A stretch of 5,275 nucleotides of DNA from Candidatus Eiseniibacteriota bacterium. Its GTDB lineage: Bacteria > Arandabacterota > Arandabacteria > JAGLYR01. Shown here piece by piece: positions 1-5,275 of this stretch. Under the pieces are notes generated by a model. The model did no database searches. It was not told the origin of the DNA and saw nothing but the letters and a program-made list of their open reading frames with translations. Made by a program: the position numbers and the translations under genes. Each line of letters starts with the position of its first letter. Positions within the stretch are counted from its first letter, which is position 1. Where the stretch lies: positions 1-5,275 of the forward strand of contig JAGLYR010000165.1 of the NCBI GenBank assembly GCA_023132135.1, in the 5' to 3' direction.

Positions 1-2762
1 AGGGCATCCAGATGAGCAGTACCAGGCCGCTCAGGCATAGGAGGTTCCCCGCCAGCGTGGTCGGCCAGTTCTGCCAGCTGAGCCAAGAACACCCCAGCCT
101 TGGAGCTTTCCTCGTTGGGTTTACAGTCCACGCCGAGATCGTGGAAGAGTTTCCGCAGCTTGATTCTCTCACGGAGATCTGGCCCGGGTAACTCTACCCG
201 GAAGTCCGTAACTGAGATCTTGGCCTGATCAAGCTGGCCCTGTGACAGTGTCGTCTCTTTGTGCGTGGCTCTCAAGTGGCCTGTCGTGTGGAGCATGATG
301 AGTGCGGCATCGACGGCGTCCCGTGGCCATCCATATGGACTGGCCTCGAAGGAAGCGCGAACTTCCTTGCCGCGCTTGCCGGCGCCGACCTCAGAGAACA
401 CGGCGGCACAAACGGGATGTTTCTCCGACGACTCGGTCCAGCCCAATGCTGACATGGCGGCACCGTCGCCGTTCTTGCCGCGGCTAATCACGTTTGTCCA
501 GCGATTGTCATCGCCATCCTTGAACTTGGGAAACAGCCGGTCAAGGGACGCCTGAGCGGCCCCTTCGATCTTGGCGACGAGGTCCAGTTCGAGCCGCTCG
601 CCACCGCCACCCTGGAAGACCTTTGCACCGTCAATCACGCCACGAATGATCTGGTTCCGAGCTGCCTCCGCTGTGGCCATACGTGCGGCCATGGCACCAC
701 GCGCTTCCCCGCCTTCGTCCGTGCTTGGAGCGCCCTTGAAATCTAGGGTGGCTTTGGCGGCGGCGTGCCCAATAATAGCTTTCTGGAGATCATCGGCGCT
801 GGTTTTGGGGACATAGACGTAGATGACCGGACTATCGCTGCCGGCAGCCCGGGCGTCACCCACGACGGTGCTTTCTTTCTCGCCCCAACCATCTCGGATC
901 CATACGGGAATCTCTCTTCCGCCTCTCGCCGGGGCGTCACTGCCAAAGTGGACAAGCAGCTTTCGCGGCTCCTTGCATTTGCCCTGTGTGAGCCGAATTC
1001 CCCTAAGGACCTCGCTGCAGGCGGCACTGAGGAGTGACGCCCGCTTCGTAGATATGGACGTTGGGTCGCTGTTGAGCCGGGTTTTCCGATTACGGAACTC
1101 TCGATCCCATTCGCTGCTTTCGCGCGTTTGAAGGCTGTATTCGTCATCGAGCTTAATGAGCGTCCCGCTGTCTACCAGTTTCTCGAGAATTCTGGGTATA
1201 TCCTTGCGAAGCTGCGTGCCGTCGCTGGACAGATCGGAGACGAGCAAATCCGCCAGCATCTCCGGCGTCGCCCGGACGCCAATGTCCGCGACTTCCTCAC
1301 GCGGGAGCTTTCTGATAAGGAAGATCAATCCGCAGAGCCGCTGGGCAAGTTGGCCTTCCTCGGTGCCATCATTCAGATTCCGAAGCATTTCGTCAATCTC
1401 ACGTAGGAGAACGCCACTCCGGAGCAGGTCGGGTTGGAGCTGTTCAAAAATAAAGTCCGCCGGTACAACTGTGCCAAGTGGTGCTTCGGCCGTCGCTCTC
1501 GCTGCTTCATGCACTATCTTAAGCTGCGTTCGCAGCTGGCTGGCCGTCCCGGGTACGTCCACTGCGCGAAGCACATGCTCCCAGAATCGTCGACGCGAAG
1601 GAAGGAGCGGGTAGTCATCTACAACCACGTCTCTGTCTTCCGCACGGGAGGCGATGGCGGTACTCGCCAGCTGACGGTCGATCTCGCCAGCGTGGGCTTC
1701 GAGTATCTCTTCCACCGCTGTCCGTTTGTCTGCCTTCTTGGCCAGGACAACACGGCGGGTGACTGTCTCAACATCGGAGTCAGACAGCTCGACGGGGATG
1801 GTGAAACGGGCTATAAGCTTCTGCAGCAACGGCATATCTCCTGCCAACGCCGTCTGGCCTGCTCCAATGACCAACACGCGACTATCAAGTTGCTTGCAGA
1901 GCGTTTCTGCAACCTCCTGAACGTCTGTCGACCGGATGGGGCTATCGCCTATGAACAGCTGAATCTCGTCGAGAACAATGATCGTGCAGGGAACTTGCTT
2001 CCCGACAGAGAGGATCTCCCGGACGAGTCGCGTAAACTCAGTCGTTGGAACATCATCCTTCACCGGAAACTGTGACCGAAGCGCAGCCCGAGCCTGCTTG
2101 AGGTCGGCGGCAAAATCGGGGTCGGCGGCAAGAACAGCCACGGCAAGGATGGGACTGACATAGAGATCATGAAGCTCGTCGAAGAAAGCCTTCCCAGCCG
2201 CCTCAACTTCTGTCCTCACTGCATCGAAGATGCCGTTCTTTTTCAACCATAGACAGAATGCGGCCTGCGGAAGAGCTTCGGGCAGACCCTTTGAACGAAG
2301 AATGATGCTGAGCACGGTCAACCGCACGCTCTCCCCGCCACCAGAGGGCAGCGTTCCCGACGCGGAGTGCAGGCCACCGCAACGTTTGCCGAGCGTGTCT
2401 AGCTCCCGCAGAAGATCCTGGACGTCCTGTGGCAGTTGGGCCAGGCCGCGTGCGGATGCTCCGTCGGTAAAGGTCGTGTTCACCCAGAGGTGGCGTAACA
2501 TCTTCAGCAAGTGCGACTTCCCGCTGCCATAGAAACCGCTCACCCAGGCAGCCGGCTGTGTCGTCGAGTCCACGCTGCCAAGAAACGATTCCAGGATGCG
2601 AATCAGGCCGTCCCGGTATTGTCCTTCGCAGACGAAGTGCTCGAGCTCGTACCGCAGCGTCTCGATCTCCTTGTCAGTTTCGGATTCGCGCACGGCAACC
2701 ACGCCGTCATTGAGGATCTTCGAAACCGCAGGATCTCGTTGAAACAGTTCACGGTTCTTCAT
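1..2762 (-). CDS. brxC: BrxC, BREX system P-loop ATPase (partial, C-terminus beyond left edge)
   Basis: This minus-strand frame stays open from the ATG at 2762-2760 to the window edge, giving 920 codons with no stop. BrxC proteins are usually about 1,100-1,250 residues, so roughly the last fifth is missing. Residues 76-83 are a full Walker A (GFYGSGKS, K82), and residues 261-266 are Walker B (IIVLDE, D265/E266). Residues 298-343 hold a sensor-like stretch (VIGAGQTAL) and then RFTIPVELSDSDVETV with arginines and KK, as in BrxC/PglY proteins. The remainder is mixed helical sequence without a motif I can name. BrxC is a cytoplasmic AAA-type ATPase, and in E. coli BREX it is needed for both host methylation and phage exclusion. 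The start overlaps the brxB stop (ATGA), and a GGGGTG Shine-Dalgarno lies 8 nt upstream (2771-2776). The ATPase assignment is firm; BrxC rather than another large P-loop protein follows from the neighbouring brxA and brxB. Confidence 0.92.
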   Translation of the reverse strand, partial: MKNRELFQRDPAVSKILNDGVVAVRESETDKEIETLRYELEHFVCEGQYRDGLIRILESFLGSVDSTTQPAAWVSGFYGSGKSHLLKMLRHLWVNTTFTDGASARGLAQLPQDVQDLLRELDTLGKRCGGLHSASGTLPSGGGESVRLTVLSIILRSKGLPEALPQAAFCLWLKKNGIFDAVRTEVEAAGKAFFDELHDLYVSPILAVAVLAADPDFAADLKQARAALRSQFPVKDDVPTTEFTRLVREILSVGKQVPCTIIVLDEIQLFIGDSPIRSTDVQEVAETLCKQLDSRVLVIGAGQTALAGDMPLLQKLIARFTIPVELSDSDVETVTRRVVLAKKADKRTAVEEILEAHAGEIDRQLASTAIASRAEDRDVVVDDYPLLPSRRRFWEHVLRAVDVPGTASQLRTQLKIVHEAARATAEAPLGTVVPADFIFEQLQPDLLRSGVLLREIDEMLRNLNDGTEEGQLAQRLCGLIFLIRKLPREEVADIGVRATPEMLADLLVSDLSSDGTQLRKDIPRILEKLVDSGTLIKLDDEYSLQTRESSEWDREFRNRKTRLNSDPTSISTKRASLLSAACSEVLRGIRLTQGKCKEPRKLLVHFGSDAPARGGREIPVWIRDGWGEKESTVVGDARAAGSDSPVIYVYVPKTSADDLQKAIIGHAAAKATLDFKGAPSTDEGGEARGAMAARMATAEAARNQIIRGVIDGAKVFQGGGGERLELDLVAKIEGAAQASLDRLFPKFKDGDDNRWTNVISRGKNGDGAAMSALGWTESSEKHPVCAAVFSEVGAGKRGKEVRASFEASPYGWPRDAVDAALIMLHTTGHLRATHKETTLSQGQLDQAKISVTDFRVELPGPDLRERIKLRKLFHDLGVDCKPNEESSKAGVFLAQLAELADHAGGEPPMPERPGTAHLDA

Positions 2763-3322
2763 TGGTCGCTCACCCCGTTGTGCAACGTGATGGGAACAGC
2801 TAGGTAGTTCCAGCCGTCCCGGGCATCCAGCAAGCGGTAATTCTTGTCCTCGTACTCTCCTGGAAAGAAGACCAACAACCGGCCCCGGATGTCGTTGGCG
2901 ATTTCTCTTAGAACGAGAGAGACGCGCGTGAATCCGAACAAACATGCCACGCCTCGGACGGCGACGACGGTATCTTCGTCTACGCCGTCAGCCGTGAGCG
3001 CGTCCCGAAGCAATCCCGCCACGAACTGCACGAAATCGCTCCGAAGCTTCATGGCAAGGGTGTCCGGTTCCTCGAAGTACACCTCTCGGTAATCCGCAGC
3101 AGCCATCCATCGCGCAAAAACACCCGTTAGATCGAGACTCCGCCAGTCGTGGCCATTCGAGGTCGTAGCCATCTCGAACAGATCAAGGCGGGCTCGTAGC
3201 CTGCGTTCGTCGGTCTTCGGGTACACGACGAAGATCGCCTTCTGGTCACCAGCGAGGTTGCGCTGCCACGGAGCACCAATATGCCTTCTGTATCGAGCCG
3301 CCAGATTCTCGATCCTTCCCAC
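2759..3322 (-). CDS. brxB: BrxB, BREX protein of the DUF1788 family
   Basis: The product is 187 aa, close to the usual length of about 190-200 for BrxB. Diagnostic segments are PWQ at 18-20, KTDERRLRARL at 36-46, the glycine-rich GVACLFGFTRVS at 124-135, FFPGEYE at 152-158 and DGWNYLAVPI at 169-178. The last two are the family hallmark near the C-terminus. There is no signal peptide or membrane segment, so it should be cytoplasmic. Its biochemical activity is not established; genetically BrxB is required for methylation and defence in E. coli BREX. The start is GTG (3322-3320), 4 nt after the brxA stop, with only a weak Shine-Dalgarno-like AAAGGCGG inside the end of brxA, which suggests coupling to brxA translation. 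Its TGA overlaps the brxC ATG by 4 nt. The gene looks intact and I see no serious alternative identity. Confidence 0.92.
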   Translation of the reverse strand: MGRIENLAARYRRHIGAPWQRNLAGDQKAIFVVYPKTDERRLRARLDLFEMATTSNGHDWRSLDLTGVFARWMAAADYREVYFEEPDTLAMKLRSDFVQFVAGLLRDALTADGVDEDTVVAVRGVACLFGFTRVSLVLREIANDIRGRLLVFFPGEYEDKNYRLLDARDGWNYLAVPITLHNGVSDQ

Positions 3323-3326
3323 GCGC

Positions 3327-4136
3327 CTACCGCCTTTCGTCCAGTGCCAGGAACCGAGAGAAAGCCATTTCGATCACCGCACCCGACTTGCTTATCTCGA
3401 GAAGACCAAGGCGCTTCGCGTCTATCGCCAGGTCCTCCAGTACCCCCGTGGGAGCGTCGAGCACTTCAGCCCAGAGCGTCCGCAGCAGCGCTGGCCCGCG
3501 GCTACCTTCCAAGAAGCCGACACAGAGCGCATATGCCGTCGCCACCGCTGTAGGGTCTACCCGCTGCCGGATCTTCCGGCCTCGCCCTTTCAAATGTCCT
3601 GATTGCGTCCATGAAGACGCTACGTTCCGGACAACCTTGTCCAGCGTGCTCTCATTGAGACGCCCACCGACCGACTGACTCAGCGCATCCTTGAGCTGCT
3701 GTCGAGCGAGCTCCTCGCCCGCCTGCATTTTCAGAATAGCGGGTGCGGTAACCTTGAGGAGTGGATCCCGCGCTAGCGCCAACAGTATGGCAAGCAGGGG
3801 CCGCCCGGCGCTGTCGGCATACCAGCATTGCCGCATGATCCAGAACAAGCGAACGTTCGGATCGAGAGCGTACAGCTCACTGAGCCTTTGGCTGGAGAGC
3901 CTACGCGTTGCAACCGTCCGCTTGCTGAGGCAGTTATCCTCTAGAATCGCCCGCAGGTAGTCATCTCGTGTCGCCGTTTGCGGGCAGCAGGAGAGAAGCA
4001 GACTCAATTCAGCCAGCATGATAGTGCGGCTTGTATGGGTCCCGCGGTCCCCAGTTCTAAAACCTGTCTCCGGTCGCTCGGCGAAGTGTATTTGCCCCTG
4101 CCTCTGCCGGAGCCTCACTTCGACCGGATCGCTCAT
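3327..4136 (-). CDS. brxA: BrxA-like protein (DUF1819 family), first gene of the BREX operon
   Basis: The product is a 269-aa, mostly helical, soluble protein. Conserved-looking blocks are RTIMLAELSLLL (37-48), KRTVATRRLSSQRLSELYAL (72-91), GRPLLAILLALARDPLL (111-127), NVASSWTQSGHLKGR (171-185) and AYALCVGFLEGSRG (201-214). These match my memory of the long BrxA/DUF1819 form in BREX loci; enterobacterial BrxA is shorter, near 200 aa. Homologues have been reported to bind DNA, and in E. coli brxA is less critical than brxB or brxC. I chose the ATG at 4136-4134 because GGGAGG (4148-4143) lies 6 nt upstream; a GTG three bases earlier (4139) leaves only 3 nt of spacing. The first 36 or so residues are polar and poorly conserved-looking, so a later start at Met40 is possible. 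It follows a clear promoter and sits 4 nt before brxB. Family identity is slightly less certain than for brxB because I recognise it by pattern and context. Confidence 0.82.
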   Translation of the reverse strand: MSDPVEVRLRQRQGQIHFAERPETGFRTGDRGTHTSRTIMLAELSLLLSCCPQTATRDDYLRAILEDNCLSKRTVATRRLSSQRLSELYALDPNVRLFWIMRQCWYADSAGRPLLAILLALARDPLLKVTAPAILKMQAGEELARQQLKDALSQSVGGRLNESTLDKVVRNVASSWTQSGHLKGRGRKIRQRVDPTAVATAYALCVGFLEGSRGPALLRTLWAEVLDAPTGVLEDLAIDAKRLGLLEISKSGAVIEMAFSRFLALDERR

Positions 4137-4142
4137 CACAAA

Positions 4143-4148
4143 CCTCCC
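4143..4148 (-). promoter_or_regulatory. Shine-Dalgarno of brxA (decides the start)
   Basis: GGGAGG on the minus strand lies 6 nt upstream of the ATG at 4136 and only 3 nt upstream of the GTG at 4139. The spacing favours the ATG as the true brxA start. The site begins immediately after the 3' arm of the leader hairpin (4149-4152), so folding of the leader could affect ribosome access. Confidence 0.7.
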
Positions 4149-4177
4149 GTGTTCGCCGGCTAGCTTGCCGGCTACAC
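4149..4177 (-). promoter_or_regulatory. GC-rich hairpin / tandem repeat at the brxA transcript start
   Basis: On the minus strand GTGT (4177-4174), one unpaired A, GCCGGC (4172-4167), a 6-nt loop, GCCGGC (4160-4155), an unpaired GA and ACAC (4152-4149) form a two-part stem with a 1x2 internal loop. The same bases are also a tandem direct repeat, TAGCCGGC twice (4174-4167 and 4162-4155) with a 12-bp period. The element lies between the -10 box and the Shine-Dalgarno and starts at the predicted +1. It could be an operator for a repressor, a 5' stabilising hairpin on the mRNA, or chance in GC-rich DNA. There is no T-run, so it is not an intrinsic terminator. Confidence 0.5.
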
Positions 4178-4181
4178 TGAC

Positions 4182-4210
4182 AATCTAGCAAATAGAACTT
4201 TGGGTGTCAA
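4182..4210 (-). promoter_or_regulatory. sigma70-type promoter of the brxABC operon
   Basis: On the minus strand a perfect -35 hexamer TTGACA (4210-4205) is followed by a 17-bp spacer and a -10 hexamer TAGATT (4187-4182; four of six consensus bases, including the key A2 and T6). The expected transcription start is near 4175, giving a leader of about 39 nt before the brxA ATG. It is the best promoter match I found in the 270 bp between the lipoprotein gene and brxA. It predicts housekeeping-level transcription of the defence operon, subject to whatever acts on the adjacent repeat. Confidence 0.75.
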
Positions 4211-4327
4211 GCTGAATCTCACCAGCCGGTTCTGCCGCACCAGGCCCAGAGGTGTATCTAACTGTAGTACAATGAAATAGCCACTGTTTCGGGGAATCTC
4301 GCGCGCAATTCGGGGCTGTCGTAATTC

Positions 4328-4393
4328 GGCATCTACTTCTATCGCCTGGAGACAGACCGCTTCGAGGCACTGCTGGTTGCATTCAGATCATGA
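4328..4393 (+). pseudogene. C-terminal remnant of a secreted protein with a FlgD-Ig-like/T9SS-like tail
   Basis: On the plus strand, codons 4328-4390 read GIYFYRLETDRFEA followed by a hydrophobic LLVAF and a basic end, then TGA at 4391-4393. Secreted proteins of FCB-type bacteria commonly end in this way (SG-[VI]-YFYRLE, a short F-containing strand, then a hydrophobic strand and R/K before the stop). Directly upstream the frame has a TAA (4322-4324), and none of the three plus frames continues recognisably into the rest of the domain. There is no start codon, so this is a relic rather than a gene. It converges on the lipoprotein gene, whose stop is only 16 nt away. The match is short and made by eye, so it could be coincidence, but the motif density and the correctly placed stop argue against that. 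Confidence 0.5.
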
Positions 4394-4409
4394 ACAATCC
4401 CGGCCAGCG

Positions 4410-5189
4410 TTATTCGACCTGAATGTCTCCGTGGCAGTAGAATCCAGCTGCGACCATAACACATCGGTAGAGATCGGCCGGTACGGGGCTGCCACTCTGA
4501 TCAGCCAGATCCCAGAGAACCGTGTAGTGGCCGGTTAGGAGTGACGCGTCGACCAGGGTTCTGATCACGACGCAGTTCCTGTCGATGATTTCCACGACGA
4601 CATCTGTTGCGAGAGGAAGAGCAAAGGGAATCGTTATGGCGCCCGTCGCAGAATTCGGATAGGCCGGGCCAAGACCGTGCGCCGAGGGAACCACGCCTCC
4701 ACTGGGGCACCAGTCACTCGAATCGCCGCCCAAGATCTCGCCAACCTCGTCTGTTTCGAGAATACCCGTGAAATCCGTCACATCATACGGGCACTGGACT
4801 CCCACCGTGACATTCACCACATCGGACGTTCCTGCGTTGCCACTTGTGTCGTAAGCTTTCGCCCGAAGGGTGTGGGCGGACGTCTCACCTTTCGGGAAGG
4901 CTCTCGTATCCCAGGAGTACTCGTAAGGAGCATCAATGTCCGTGCCGTCTGCAGGTAGCTGTTGATCGATGTAAAACAGTACCCTGTCAACGCCTTCGTC
5001 ATCGGAGACTTCCGCAGTTATGGTCACGGTGCCAGAGACATTCTCTCCGTCGGCCGGACTCGTTATTCTGATGGTAGGTGGCTCACCGTCGCAATCACAC
5101 GAACCATCAAGGCACCCGGTCGACGCAAGAACGACAATCATCCCGAATACCAGGAGCGTCTGCGACCGAGCAGCGGTCAGACGTGGCAT
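4410..5189 (-). CDS. Secreted lipoprotein with Ig-like and FlgD-Ig-like C-terminal domains
   Basis: The 259-aa product starts with a signal peptide: basic MPRLTAARSQ, hydrophobic LLVFGMIVVL, then ASTGC with Cys26 as the likely lipidated residue (the -3 Ser is not the most typical lipobox). A short Cys/Asp-rich linker (26-36) follows. Residues 37-129 form an Ig-like domain of the Big_3/Ig_7 style, opening PPTIRITSPADGENVSG and including a DxEGVDRVLFYID strand and AYDTSGNAG. Residues 130-165 are a linker with the motif DSSDWCPSGG. Residues 170-259 resemble the FlgD Ig-like/T9SS-like C-terminal fold (AYPNSATGAITIPFALP, then GHYTVLWDLADQSGSPVPADLY), ending in GFYCHGDIQVE. It is probably anchored to the outer envelope. 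No catalytic motif is visible, so the function is unknown, perhaps adhesive or structural. It reads in the same direction as the BREX genes, but the 270-bp gap and the separate brxA promoter make it independent. Confidence 0.85.
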   Translation of the reverse strand: MPRLTAARSQTLLVFGMIVVLASTGCLDGSCDCDGEPPTIRITSPADGENVSGTVTITAEVSDDEGVDRVLFYIDQQLPADGTDIDAPYEYSWDTRAFPKGETSAHTLRAKAYDTSGNAGTSDVVNVTVGVQCPYDVTDFTGILETDEVGEILGGDSSDWCPSGGVVPSAHGLGPAYPNSATGAITIPFALPLATDVVVEIIDRNCVVIRTLVDASLLTGHYTVLWDLADQSGSPVPADLYRCVMVAAGFYCHGDIQVE

Positions 5190-5196
5190 GATGTGT

Positions 5197-5202
5197 CTCC
5201 TT
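5197..5202 (-). promoter_or_regulatory. Shine-Dalgarno of the lipoprotein gene
   Basis: AAGGAG on the minus strand sits 7 nt upstream of the ATG at 5189-5187, an ideal arrangement that fixes this start and hence the signal peptide. I see no convincing -10/-35 pair in the remaining 73 bp to the right edge, so the promoter is probably outside the window or non-consensus. Confidence 0.75.
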
Positions 5203-5275
5203 CTGTTCCAGTAAGGGACGTTTCCACGGCCGAGGGCGTCTGTGCCACATTGCAGCGTAATGCGGGTCTGTCCCT

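Noticed and set aside
743-1147. A 134-codon minus-strand frame.
   Set aside because: It is out of frame within the continuous brxC coding sequence, and its Ser/Arg/Pro-rich translation looks like a shadow.
1434-2075. A 213-codon open frame on the plus strand.
   Set aside because: It lies wholly antisense to brxC, including its Walker B region, and its translation has no recognisable domain. It is explained by the codon bias of the opposite strand.
1-2762. A frameshift or decay in brxC, suggested by the many short overlapping open frames across the region.
   Set aside because: Reading the minus strand codon by codon from the ATG at 2762 gives one uninterrupted frame to the window edge, so the gene is simply cut by the window.
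4307-4329. A 7-bp direct repeat AATTCGG (4307-4313 and 4323-4329) at the break of the relic tail, resembling a target-site duplication.
   Set aside because: The repeat is short, nothing transposon-like lies between the copies, and the same 7-mer occurs again inside the lipoprotein gene (4652-4658), so chance is likely.
4185-4382. A 65-codon minus-strand open frame in the gap between the lipoprotein gene and brxA.
   Set aside because: It has no Shine-Dalgarno or family resemblance, ends inside the -10 box of the brxA promoter, and lies antisense to the relic tail on the plus strand.
4394-4409. Possible bidirectional terminator between the convergent lipoprotein gene and the relic.
   Set aside because: No stable stem with a T-run is present on either strand in these 16 bases or close around them.

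Overview
The window carries the first three genes of a BREX phage-defence locus, all on the minus strand and read from right to left: brxA (3327-4136), brxB (2759-3322) and most of brxC (1-2762, running off the left edge). The assignments rest on protein features read by eye. They are a DUF1819/BrxA-like helical protein, a DUF1788/BrxB protein with its FFPGEYE and DGWNYLAVPI signatures, and a large P-loop ATPase with a complete Walker A (GFYGSGKS) and Walker B (IIVLDE). The three genes form one tight operon: 4 nt separate brxA from brxB, and brxB and brxC overlap in an ATGA. The defining effectors (the PglX methyltransferase, the PglZ phosphatase, and BrxL or a helicase) would lie beyond the left edge. 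The A-B-C order fits BREX type 1 or type 5, but the type cannot be fixed from this window.

The operon starts from a clear sigma70-type promoter at 4182-4210 (TTGACA, 17-bp spacer, TAGATT). At the expected transcript start lies a GC-rich hairpin and tandem repeat (4149-4177), followed by a strong Shine-Dalgarno and the brxA ATG. No regulator gene lies next to it in the visible part, so this hairpin/repeat is the only candidate control element seen.

To the right is a different kind of DNA. A minus-strand gene (4410-5189) encodes a secreted lipoprotein with an Ig-like domain and a C-terminal FlgD-Ig-like/T9SS-like domain. Between it and the BREX promoter, on the opposite strand (4328-4393), is a 21-codon stub with a stop codon that reads like the extreme C-terminus of another protein of this class (GIYFYRLET...). 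It probably marks the edge at which the BREX island replaced a host gene.

These secreted proteins and the moderately high GC suggest an uncultivated FCB-group or neighbouring lineage, such as Eisenbacteria, Krumholzibacteriota or Latescibacterota. This is inference from domain style, not a taxonomic result. No RNA genes, CRISPR arrays, transposases or integrases were recognised.
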